From: JALCLA01 sp965653565
GTDB taxonomy: Bacteria; Pseudomonadota; Gammaproteobacteria; Xanthomonadales; Xanthomonadaceae
Length of the DNA: 64,000 nucleotides
Direction: 5' to 3'
NCBI GenBank assembly: GCA_965653565.1
Contig: CBFHAI010000021.1
Coordinates: 1 to 64,000 of the forward strand
This document shows positions 26,139 through 35,000 of this stretch, one piece after another. Position 1 is the stretch's first letter. Every line of letters starts with the position of its first letter. Below the pieces are notes generated by a model. That model did not search any database. It saw only the letters and a program-made list of their open reading frames with translations, and was not told where the DNA came from. The position numbers and the translations under genes are program-made.

Positions 26139-27335
26139 CTACACTTCCGGTCGTCGCCAGCGGGCGATCACGTCGGCGAGCTGATCGCCGGGCACCGGGC
26201 GGCTGATGAGATAACCCTGCGCGCAGGTGCAGCCCAGTTCGGCCAGCATCTGCCATTCCTCGACCGTTTCCACGCCTTCGGCCACGACGCTGAGATTCAA
26301 CTTGCGCGCCAGTTCCAGGCTGGCCTCGATGACGGCGCGCTTGCGCGGCTGGTTCGGCGCGCCGGTGACGAAACCCTGGTCGATCTTCAGTTCGGTGAAC
26401 GGAATCTGCGAGAGCTGCGACAGCGACGAATAGCCGGTGCCGAAATCGTCGACCGACAGGCCGAAGCCTTTCAGCCGCAGTCGCGCCAGCACGTTGAGCG
26501 CGTGCGCGGCCTCGCCCATCACCGAACTCTCGGTCAGTTCGAGCACGACTTCGCGCGGATCGACGCCGTGGCTGCGCACGATGTGCTGGAAGCGATCGGC
26601 GGCCGCCACGTCGATCAGATTCAACATCGAGACGTTGACCGAAATCTTCAGATGGATGCCGCTGCGCGCCCAGCGCGATTTCCAGGCGCAGGCTTTTTCC
26701 AGGATGCGGTCGGTGAGCCGGTCGATCAGTTGCTCGCGTTCGATCGCCGGGATGAACATCGCCGGCCGCACGATCTGTCCATCCGGCCGGCGCCAGCGCG
26801 CCAGCGCTTCGACGCCGATCACCTGGCCGTTGCTGAAGGTGACCTGCGGCTGGAAGAACGGCAGGAATTCGTCGCGCGCCAGGCCTTCGGCGATCGCATC
26901 GGTGCTCACTTCGATGTGGGCTTCGTCTTCGTCGGCATCCGGATGGATGTCGAACAGGGCCAGCACATCGGCCAGCTTCGGCGCCGTCATCGGTTTCTCG
27001 ACGCAGCCGAGCACGCGCAGGCCGTAGGCACGCGCCATCGATTGCACGGTGTTGAGCAGGGCCGGATCGAGCGCACTCGCCACCACCACGGCGCGCGCGA
27101 GTTTCTTCTGCGCCACGTGGCCGATGAATTCGATGCCGTCCATGCCGGGCATGTCGAGATCGACGATCACGACGTCGGGCAGTTCCGGCGCGGCTTCGAG
27201 CAGGCGCAAGGCCGATTCGCCGTCGGCCGCTTCGCTGCTGCGCGTGACGCCGACTTCGGCGAGCAGGCGCAACGCCATGCGACGCTGGAAGCCATGGTCT
27301 TCGACGACCATGACGTTCAATTGGGCCAAGCGCAT
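26139..27335 (-). CDS. Response regulator with EAL phosphodiesterase output
   Basis: A 398-residue protein with an N-terminal receiver (Asp59 in IVDLDMPGMDG) and a C-terminal EAL domain. The catalytic set is intact: EALARW, SVNVSM, ELTES, DDFGTGYSSL, LKIDQGF and EGVETVEEW, so hydrolysis of cyclic di-GMP is expected. It is upstream of the hybrid kinase in the same operon. The pair would couple an external cue to lowering of c-di-GMP, hence to biofilm or motility changes. Confidence 0.92.
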   Translation of the reverse strand: MRLAQLNVMVVEDHGFQRRMALRLLAEVGVTRSSEAADGESALRLLEAAPELPDVVIVDLDMPGMDGIEFIGHVAQKKLARAVVVASALDPALLNTVQSMARAYGLRVLGCVEKPMTAPKLADVLALFDIHPDADEDEAHIEVSTDAIAEGLARDEFLPFFQPQVTFSNGQVIGVEALARWRRPDGQIVRPAMFIPAIEREQLIDRLTDRILEKACAWKSRWARSGIHLKISVNVSMLNLIDVAAADRFQHIVRSHGVDPREVVLELTESSVMGEAAHALNVLARLRLKGFGLSVDDFGTGYSSLSQLSQIPFTELKIDQGFVTGAPNQPRKRAVIEASLELARKLNLSVVAEGVETVEEWQMLAELGCTCAQGYLISRPVPGDQLADVIARWRRPEV

Positions 27336-27459
27336 TGCGTCCCCCGCAAGTCGAACGACGCGCGGTGTCGCGCGCTCGCCGGCAGCCTAACGCGCGCCGA
27401 TGGCGGCGGGAAGGCGCGGCGAAACGCCGCCTCGGGGCGCAGGACGCGCATGGGGTCGA

Positions 27460-28122
27460 TTACCGCCCGGCACCGATCTGCTGACGCCAGGCGGCGTAAA
27501 CGGCTTCGATGGCGAGCTTCTCGTTCGCGGTCCAGTTGCGGGTGGCTTCGGCCAGGCCGCGCTCCTCGCCCCAGCGGCGCGGATTGCTGTTGACCGCCGA
27601 GCGATAGAACTGCACCGCCAGGTCGCGATCGCCGGTCACCCACAGGCCGATCGCATAGGTGGTCGGCACCCAGATCGGGCGGCCGCCGTGCAGGCGTTCG
27701 GCTTCCATCCATTCGGCCAGCGCGCGCCGCGCATCGCCGGCGTTGAACAGCGCCCAGCCGTAGTTCCAGATCACCTGGCGCAGGACCTTCGAATCGTTCT
27801 GCGCCAGCCGGCGCACGTACTCGTATTCGCCCAGGCCGCGCTGGCGCATGCCGCGCGCGATCATCAGGTTGGCGTTCTGGATGCGCGCGTTGATGTTCTC
27901 CGGGTCGTACTGGAGGATCTGTTCGAGGGTCTGGCGGGCGCGGTTGTCGGTGGGGTCGATGGCCTTGGGCACCACCGCGGCCGGGTCGTCCTCGCCGTAG
28001 GATTCCAGCACCCTGGGCAGCGGCGCGGCCGCGTCTTGCGCCAGCGCCGACGCCCCGATCGAAAGCAGCAGCAGCGCGCCCGCCGCGCGCGCCAGCGCGA
28101 ATGCCTGCCAGCCAGCCCTCAT
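27460..28122 (-). CDS. Exported tetratricopeptide-repeat protein
   Basis: A 220-residue protein with a signal peptide (ALARAAGALLLLSIGASALAQ) and helical TPR-like repeats: LEQILQYDPENINARIQNANLMIA, VIWNYGWALFNAGDARRALAEW, TYAIGLWVTGDRDLAVQFY. TPR domains mediate protein contacts; periplasmic location is predicted. No catalytic site is seen. The ATG at 28122 was chosen for its signal peptide; the longer reading frame upstream runs into the control region of the next gene. It is 124 bases upstream of the EAL regulator on the same strand. Confidence 0.65.
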   Translation of the reverse strand: MRAGWQAFALARAAGALLLLSIGASALAQDAAAPLPRVLESYGEDDPAAVVPKAIDPTDNRARQTLEQILQYDPENINARIQNANLMIARGMRQRGLGEYEYVRRLAQNDSKVLRQVIWNYGWALFNAGDARRALAEWMEAERLHGGRPIWVPTTYAIGLWVTGDRDLAVQFYRSAVNSNPRRWGEERGLAEATRNWTANEKLAIEAVYAAWRQQIGAGR

Positions 28123-28299
28123 GTCGCCATCCTCTGCACGCCATCCGCCCCGGGATCGAAGCGGTTCCGAGCATACGCGCGCCCGGCGCGGGCGCACGGC
28201 CGGGTCACTCTTGTTTGCATCCCCCGGGTCGTTTGTACCGAGGGGGTTCGCTCCGGGTCGCAACGAGCCGGGCAGCCCGGCAAAAGCTTCAAGAGCGGG

Positions 28300-28363
28300 C
28301 GCAAGCTTCATGCTTGCGGATTGCATGGCGGCGGGCTGAGCCCGTTCGCATATCGCAAGCGAA
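28300..28363. promoter_or_regulatory. Two palindromes upstream of a sigma-54 promoter
   Basis: CGCAAGC-TTCAT-GCTTGCG (28300-28318) is a perfect inverted repeat 105 bases upstream of the -24 box, and TTCGC/GCGAA around TCGCAAGCGA (to 28363) shares the GCAAGC core. This is the distance at which sigma-54 activators bind. The whole 28123-28475 stretch has no gene; apart from these sites and the promoter I see only GC-rich DNA with short hairpins. Confidence 0.35.
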
Positions 28364-28422
28364 TCCAGCCGCGCCTGCGCATTGCCCCGCATTGCGCCGG
28401 TCGGCGGCCGGGTGAGCCTGCT

Positions 28423-28437
28423 TGGCACGGCGCTTGC
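28423..28437 (+). promoter_or_regulatory. Sigma-54 (-24/-12) promoter of the ferritin-like gene
   Basis: TGGCACGGCGCTTGC matches the RpoN consensus TGGCAC-N5-TTGC at every fixed position, with correct GG/GC spacing. Transcription should begin near 28449, giving a leader of ~27 bases before the ATG at 28476. The same 17 bases (with TG following) occur at the glnA promoter. Confidence 0.75.
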
Positions 28438-28475
28438 TGCGACCTGGGACAACCCACCCACGTACGAGGCAGGTC

Positions 28476-29084
28476 ATGGCTAAGAAAAGTGCAATGTCCG
28501 ACACCCAGATCGACCTGCTCTACCAGGCGCTGGAAACCGAACAGGGCGGTATCAAGATTTACGAGACGGCGATCACCTGCGCGGTGAACGACGACCTGCG
28601 CGAGGAATGGACCGAGTACCTCGAAGAAACCCGCCGCCACGAACAGATCCTGCTCGGCGTGTTCAAGTCGCTGGGGCTCGATCCGAACCTGCGCGTGCCC
28701 AGCCGCGACATCGTCGGCGGCATCGGCGAGCAACTCGTCACCGCGATGCAGCAGGCCAAGGCCAACGGCACGCCGGAACAGGCCGAACTGGTGGCCTGCG
28801 AAGCCGTGGTGCTGGCCGAGACCAAAGATCACAGCAACTGGGAACTGCTCGGCCACATCGCCAAGCACGACAAGGGCGCGCACGCCGCGGTGCTGCAGGC
28901 CGCGGTGGACGAAGTGGAAGAGCAGGAAGACCACCACCTGTACCACACCAAGGGCTGGTGCCGCGAACTGTGGATCCAGGCGCTCGGCTTCGCCGCCGCT
29001 TTGCCGCCGCCGGAGGAAGTGCGTCAGGTCGAGACGGCGATCGGCGCGTCGCGCGCCGAACAGTCGCGCGAGGATTTCATCTGA
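28476..29084 (+). CDS. Ferritin-like domain protein
   Basis: A 202-residue four-helix protein with the pattern of ferritin-like/DUF892-type proteins: ALETEQGGIKIYETAI (helix 1), YLEETRRHEQILLGVFK with an E..RH di-iron-type motif (helix 2), EAVVLAETKDHSNWELLG (helix 3) and VDEVEEQEDHHLYHTKGWC (helix 4) with several Glu/His ligands. It could store iron or protect against stress, but no experimental family member is known to me. The ATG at 28476 (AGGCAGGTC upstream) is fixed by the sigma-54 promoter whose predicted start site lies after the longer alternative start. Confidence 0.75.
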   Translation: MAKKSAMSDTQIDLLYQALETEQGGIKIYETAITCAVNDDLREEWTEYLEETRRHEQILLGVFKSLGLDPNLRVPSRDIVGGIGEQLVTAMQQAKANGTPEQAELVACEAVVLAETKDHSNWELLGHIAKHDKGAHAAVLQAAVDEVEEQEDHHLYHTKGWCRELWIQALGFAAALPPPEEVRQVETAIGASRAEQSREDFI

Positions 29085-29200
29085 GCATCGGGCGTCCCCG
29101 ATGTGGCCAATGCCCGGCTCGCGATGCCCTTGCCCGGCATCGCGGGCCGGGCGGCGGGCGGTTCGGCGCGCTAGCGCGCTGAACCGGGCCCGCACGGATC

Positions 29201-30271
29201 ATGGTGAGCAGCCGGCGGACATCGCGAGCAGCGCAGCGCGCCGGGCGTGATGTCCGCAACACCGCCAACGGTCAGCCCACGCCTACCGAACCCAATGCGG
29301 AACCGGTGTTCCACGCGGCGTTGTATTCCTATGCCGAACCGCCGCGCGAAGTGTCGCCCGGCGAGCTCGGCAAGTTTTCGGTATCGCAGAAACAATTATT
29401 GTGGGTGCATCTGTGCGATCCGGATGACGATCTTCTGGCGCACGTCGCCGCCGCGCTGCAACTGCCCGACACCGCGCAAGGGTTTCTGGCACACGACGAT
29501 CCGGCGCCTCAGCTGAGCAATTTCCTGACCTTCTTCGGCGTGCGCGTGATCGCCACCCGCCTGCATGCGTCCACGCTGCTGTTCGAAGCCACGCCGCTGG
29601 CCATCGTCTGCGGCGCCAACGTCATCGTGACGCGCACCGACCGGCCGCTGGCCTGCGTCACCGAATTGCGCGAGCGTCAGCACGAGAATCACGAAGTCGG
29701 CTCACTGAGTTCGGAAAGTTTCGCGGTCGCCCTGCTCGACGGTCACCTGGCGACTTATTTCGAGGCGATGTCGCGCCTGGAAGAAGAAGTCGAACATCTG
29801 GAAGTGGCGATCCTGGCCAACCGCCAGTACAACTGTCTGGAGCTGCTGCGCAAACTGCGGCAAGCCTCGTCGCGCCTGCGCCGGCTGCTGGCGGCGCATC
29901 GCGTGGTGTTCTCCGGCCTGGCGCGTCCGGATTTCCAACCGAACCAGGAACAGACGGTCAATGCGCACTACGCCGCGCTCGATGCGCGTTTCGACCGCGC
30001 CATCGACATGGTCGAACACGGCCGCGACCTCGTCGTCGGCAGCTTCGAACTGTTCACCACGCGCGCGGCGATGTCGACCAACCAGACGATGCAGGTGCTG
30101 ACCTTCGTCACGGTGCTGATCGGCGTGCTGGCCGTGGTGGCCGGCGTGCTCGGGATGAACTTCGCGGCCTCGTTCTTCGAGGCGCGGCAGGGCTTCTGGT
30201 ACGCCGTCGGCAGCATGATCGGCATCGCGGTGCTCGCGCTCTGGATCGGTCGGCGACGACGCTGGTTCTGA
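29201..30271 (+). CDS. CorA-family divalent cation transporter
   Basis: A 356-residue protein of the CorA/ZntB superfamily: a soluble N-terminal alpha/beta part (LWVHLCDPDDD, LSNFLTFFGVRVIA), a long coiled helix (YFEAMSRLEEEVEHLEVAIL, LRKLRQASSRLRRLL) and two C-terminal membrane helices (MQVLTFVTVLIGVLAVVAGVLG and WYAVGSMIGIAVLALWIG). The selectivity motif is LGMNF rather than YGMNF. These channels form pentamers and carry Mg, Co or Zn ions; which ion cannot be told here. The first ~35 residues are basic and variable, so the start is uncertain. Confidence 0.8.
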   Translation: MVSSRRTSRAAQRAGRDVRNTANGQPTPTEPNAEPVFHAALYSYAEPPREVSPGELGKFSVSQKQLLWVHLCDPDDDLLAHVAAALQLPDTAQGFLAHDDPAPQLSNFLTFFGVRVIATRLHASTLLFEATPLAIVCGANVIVTRTDRPLACVTELRERQHENHEVGSLSSESFAVALLDGHLATYFEAMSRLEEEVEHLEVAILANRQYNCLELLRKLRQASSRLRRLLAAHRVVFSGLARPDFQPNQEQTVNAHYAALDARFDRAIDMVEHGRDLVVGSFELFTTRAAMSTNQTMQVLTFVTVLIGVLAVVAGVLGMNFAASFFEARQGFWYAVGSMIGIAVLALWIGRRRRWF

Positions 30272-30290
30272 GGTCGCCGACCGCGGCCGG

Positions 30291-30545
30291 CTATCGCGCG
30301 TTGGCGCGCACGCCGGAAAGGATGCCGTAGAACTCGCCGCACCGCGGATGCTCGGCCGAGAAGCGCGCGCTGAAGCCGACGCTGGTGACTCGATGTCTTG
30401 CATCACGATATCGCCTTCGCCGCCGTCGCAGCATTCGTCCGGCACGGAAGGACGTCGGCCTCGGCGATCGGCCGAGTGTTGCAGCGCCTTGCCCGGTTCC
30501 GGAGGAGGAGAAGCAAGCCGCTCGAGTCCACGTGCGGTATGGCGA
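30291..30545 (-). pseudogene. Possible frameshifted remnant of a small gene
   Basis: Between the CorA-type and ankyrin genes the minus strand reads with coding-like character in one frame (…VPDECCDGGEGDIVMQDI) and then, after what would be a one-base shift near 30390, in another (VTSVGFSARFSAEHPRCGEF, ending at a stop at 30291). Neither part has a start with a ribosome-binding site. It may be a decayed gene or chance in GC-rich DNA; I recognise no family. Confidence 0.15.
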
Positions 30546-30562
30546 CCGGTTCGCCCGCGACC

Positions 30563-31714
30563 TCAGCCGCGCGCCGCCAGCGCCGCCAAGAGCGGCTCGA
30601 TCTTTCTTTCCTGCGCGATGCGCCGCGGCGACTGGCCTTCCTTCGGCGCCAGATCGGCGTCGGCCCCCAGCTGCACCAGCAGCACCGCGATCTCGGGCTG
30701 TTGATTGGTGGCCCACAGCAGCGGCGTGGCGAGTTCGCTGTCGAGCGCGTCGATCGGCGCGCCGCGTTGCACCAGCAATCGCACGGTATCGGGCTGGCCA
30801 GCCGCCGCGGCCAGATGCAGCGCGCTCAATTGCAGGCCGTTCGCCGCGGCCCGATGCGCGAGATTCGCGCCGCGCTCGAGCAGCAACGCGACGACGTCGG
30901 CGTGGCCGTCGCGCGCCGCTTCCATCAGCGCGGTGAAGCCGATCGGATCGGTCGCGTCAATCCTGGCGCCGGCATCGAGTAGCGCGCTCGCCATCGCAAG
31001 ATCGCCGCGGCGCGCCGCAGCCGACAACGCCGTGCGATGGGTCGAATCCAGCGCATCGACGCCGACGCCACCGGCGAGTGCGGTACGCAATGCCGCGACA
31101 TCGCCGCTCTCGACCGCAGCGAACAAGGCCGCCTCGTTGTCGGCCAGCGGCCGACGCCGCTGCAGATAGTCGGTATAACGCTGCACCAGATTCTGGTGAC
31201 CGCGCCGCATCGCCACGTCGAGCGCGTTGCCATGACCGAACAAGGTGGCGTCGATACCGCGCGCCAGCAGCAGTTCGGCGATTTCCGCATCGCCGTAGAA
31301 GGTCGCCCAGTTCAGCGCCGAATCGCCGGCCTTGTCGGTCAGGTTGACGGCGGCGCCGCTGTCGAGCAGCAACTGCGTCATGGCGGCATCGCGATTGTTC
31401 ACCGCCAGCATCAGCGCGGTGGCGTTGTAGTAGCTCGCATGCCGCACATCCGGATCGGCCCCGCCGTCGAGCAGCAGCTTCGCGATCGCCGGCTGCTTGC
31501 GCACCACGGCCACCACCAGCGGCGCCGACTGTTCCGGCTTGCCGAGCACGGTGGCCGGCACGCCGGCTTCGAGCAGCGCTCGCACCTGGGCCGCGTCGTC
31601 GGCCTTGATCGCGGCGATCAACTCGTCGTAGCCGGCCGCGCGACTCGACCCCGAAAGCAGCAAACCGCAGGCCGCCAGCAGCGGCAGCACGAAGGAAAAG
31701 GCGGAACGTTTCAT
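30563..31714 (-). CDS. Exported ankyrin-repeat protein
   Basis: A 383-residue protein with a signal peptide (SFVLPLLAACGLLLSGSSRA; the AC in it is not followed by a convincing lipoprotein pattern) and about nine ankyrin repeats, for example VRALLEAGVPATV, AKLLLDGGADPDVRHASYYNATALMLAV, TQLLLDSGAAVNLTDKAGDSALNWA, VVALLLERGANLAHRAAANGLQLSALHLA. Ankyrin arrays bind proteins; in free-living bacteria exported ones are often linked to stress protection. It is divergent from the 2-oxoacid oxidoreductase gene. Confidence 0.85.
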   Translation of the reverse strand: MKRSAFSFVLPLLAACGLLLSGSSRAAGYDELIAAIKADDAAQVRALLEAGVPATVLGKPEQSAPLVVAVVRKQPAIAKLLLDGGADPDVRHASYYNATALMLAVNNRDAAMTQLLLDSGAAVNLTDKAGDSALNWATFYGDAEIAELLLARGIDATLFGHGNALDVAMRRGHQNLVQRYTDYLQRRRPLADNEAALFAAVESGDVAALRTALAGGVGVDALDSTHRTALSAAARRGDLAMASALLDAGARIDATDPIGFTALMEAARDGHADVVALLLERGANLAHRAAANGLQLSALHLAAAAGQPDTVRLLVQRGAPIDALDSELATPLLWATNQQPEIAVLLVQLGADADLAPKEGQSPRRIAQERKIEPLLAALAARG

Positions 31715-32014
31715 CGATCGGTTATCCGTGGCTGGCAACGCTCGGAATGAGCGCAGCCAGTTAACGAAACTTCGCCGCGACGCTGGTCGTCCGCTGGCCG
31801 CCCGCCGAAGGCATCTCGTCGCTTTGGGCGACTTCACGCCGGGGTCCGCAGGAAAACATCGTCGCAACGGCCGGGCTCGGCCTAACCGCCGCTCTGCGCG
31901 CAGCGCTCGACCCGGGGCAGGCGGCGCCGGGTCGCCCCGCCCCGCCTGCTACAATTTGGAGGATTTGCTCTAGCCCGGGCGGCCCGCCGCCGCCCCCTGC
32001 CACAGGTTCCCCGC
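31715..32014. other. Divergent intergenic interval of 300 bases
   Basis: No gene is supported here. TACAAT at 31950-31955 is a plausible -10 element for the oxidoreductase gene starting at 32015, in a run of GC-rich DNA without a clear -35. Nothing else stands out. Confidence 0.4.
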
Positions 32015-35000
32015 ATGTCTGCCATCGCCCCCCTCGCCCCGCGTCCGCCGGTCGATACCGCCTACACGCTCGAGGACAAATACACGCGCGCCGAAGGCCG
32101 CATCTATCTCTCCGGCGTGCAGGCGCTGGTGCGCCTGCCGCTGATGCAGCAGATGCGCGATCGCGCGGCGGGCCTCAACACCGGCGGCTTCATCTCCGGC
32201 TACCGCGGCTCGCCGCTCGGCGGTTTCGATCTCGAACTGTGGAAGGCCAAGAAGCATTTGAAGGCCTCCAACATCGAGTTCACTCCGGGCCTGAACGAAG
32301 ATCTCGGCGCCACCATGGTGTGGGGCACGCAGCAGACCAACCTGTTCCCCGGCGCCACCGTCGATGGCGTGTTCTCGATGTGGTACGGCAAGGGTCCCGG
32401 CGTCGATCGCTGCGGCGACGTGTTCAAGCACGGCAACGCCGCCGGCACCTCGAAGTTCGGTGGCGTGCTGGCGCTGGCGGCCGACGATCACGCCTGCCGT
32501 TCGTCGACGCTGCCGCACGGCTCGGAACTGGAATTCGAGTCGGCGATGATGCCGGTGCTCAACCCGGCCGGCGTGCAGGACATCCTCGACATGGGCCTGC
32601 TCGGCTGGGCCATGTCGCGCTACACCGGCCGCTGGATCGGCTTCAAGACGATCGCCGAAACGGTGGAATCGTCGGCCTCGGTGATCGTCAATCCGCACCA
32701 GCTCGACATCGTGCTGCCGGGCGATTTCGAACTGCCGGAAGGCGGCTTGAACATCCGCTGGCCCGATCCGCCGCTGAACCAGGAAATGCGCCTGCATCGC
32801 TACGCCGTCGCCGCGGCGCAGGCCTTCGCGCGCGCCAACCACATCGACAAGATCATCTTCGATTCGCCGAAGGCGCGCCTTGGCATCGTCACCACCGGCA
32901 AGAGCTATCTCGACGTGCTGCAGGCGCTCGAATATCTCGGCATCGATCACAAGGACGCCGAAGCGATCGGCATCCGCGTCTACAAGGTCGGCATGACCTG
33001 GCCGCTCGAACCGCACGGCATCCGCGATTTCGCGCGCGGCCTCGAAGACATCATCGTGGTCGAGGAAAAGCGCTCCTTCATCGAACGCCAGATGAAGGAA
33101 GACATGTACAACTGGTCGACGCGTCCGTCGATCGTCGGCAAGCACGACGAAACCGGCGCGTGGATCCTGCCGAGCACCAACGAACTCACGCCGGCCACGA
33201 TCGCCGGCGTCATCGCCAAGCGGCTGATGCGTTTCCATCGCAGCGAAGCGATGGAACAGCGTTTGCGCTGGATGGAAGCCAAGGAAGCCGAACTGGCGCA
33301 GCCGCGCGCGAATTTCCCGCGCGTGCCGCACTACTGCTCGGGCTGCCCGCACAACACCTCGACCAAGGTGCCGGAAGGCTCGCGCGCGCTCGGCGGCATC
33401 GGTTGCCATTACATGGTGACCTGGATGGATCGCAAGACCGATACCTTCACCCACATGGGCGGCGAAGGCGTGACCTGGGCCGGACAGGCGCCTTTCACCA
33501 GCGAAAAACACGTTTTCCAGAACCTCGGCGACGGCACTTACTTCCATTCGGGCTCGCTGGCGATCCGCCAGTCGATCGCGGCGAAGGTGAACATCACTTA
33601 TAAAGTTTTGTTCAACGACGCCGTCGCGATGACCGGCGGCCAGCCGGTGGACGGCACGCTGACCGTGCCGGCCGTGGCGCACCAGATGCGAGCGGAAGGC
33701 GTGGAAACGATCGTCGTGGTATCCGACGACATCGAGAAATGGAGCAAGCCGGAAATCTTCCCGGGTGGCGTACAGTTCTTCGATCGCGATCAGCTCGACA
33801 CCGTGCAGAAAACGCTGCGCGAGGTGCCCGGCGTCAGCGTCATCATCTACGACCAGACCTGCGCCACCGAAAAGCGCCGCCGCCGCAAGCGCGGCAAGAT
33901 GGTCGACCCGCAGAAGCGCGTGGTGATCAATTCGCTGGTGTGCGAAGGCTGCGGCGACTGCGGCGAGAAATCGTTCTGCGTGAGCGTGCTGCCGAAGGAA
34001 ACCGAATTCGGCCGCAAGCGCGAAATCGATCAATCCGGTTGCAACAAGGACTATTCCTGCGTCAAAGGCTTCTGCCCGAGTTTCGTCACCGTGCACGGCG
34101 GCCAGCTGCGCAAGAAGAAGGGTGTGAATTCGGCCGAACTGTTTGCCTCGCTGCCGACGCCCGCTCTGCCGACGCTCGATCAGCCGTGGAATATCCTGAT
34201 CACCGGCGTGGGCGGCACCGGTGTCGTGACGATCGGCGCACTGCTCGGCATGGCCGGGCACCTGGAAGGCAAGGGCGCGACCGTGCTCGATCAAACCGGC
34301 CTGGCGCAGAAAGGCGGCGCGGTCACCACGCACATCCGCATCGCCAACTCCCCGGCCGACATCCACGCCGTGCGCATCGCGGCCGGCGAGGCGGATCTGG
34401 TTCTCGGCTGCGACATGGTCGTCGTCAACGATTACTGGGCGCTGTCGAAGATCCGCGCCGATCGCACCAAAGTCGTGCTGAATACTTATGAAGCGATGCC
34501 GGGCCCCTTCACCATGAAGCCCGACATGCAGTTCCCGGCGAACGACATCGTCGCGGCGGTGAAGACCGCGCTCGGCAGCCGCGACCCGATGCTGGTCGAC
34601 TCGACCGCGCTCGCCACCGCCCTGCTCGGCGACTCGATCGCCACCAATCTCTTCATGCTCGGCTACGCCTGGCAGCAGGGCCTGGTGCCGCTGTCGTTCG
34701 AATCGATCGACCGCGCCATCGAACTCAATGGCGCCGCCGTGAAGATGAATCGCGAAGCCTTCGCGTGGGGACGCCTGGCCTCGGTGAACCTGCCGGCCGT
34801 GATCGAGGCTGCCGGCTCGAAATCGGGTGCCTCCAATAACGACGTTATTGAACTGCCACTCGACGACAGCCGGCTGTCGCAGTCGCTCGACGAACGCATC
34901 GCGCGCCGCGTGAAATTCCTCACCGACTACCAGAACGCCGCCTACGCAAAACGCTATTCCGATCTGGTTGCGAAAGTGCGCGCGGCCGAATCGCAGAAGG

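Noticed and set aside
22764..27593. A 1609-codon open frame on the + strand
   Set aside because: It runs antisense to the hybrid kinase and EAL genes, whose domains are clear, and translates to an Arg/Gln/Ala/His-rich string without any domain; it is a by-product of high GC codon use.
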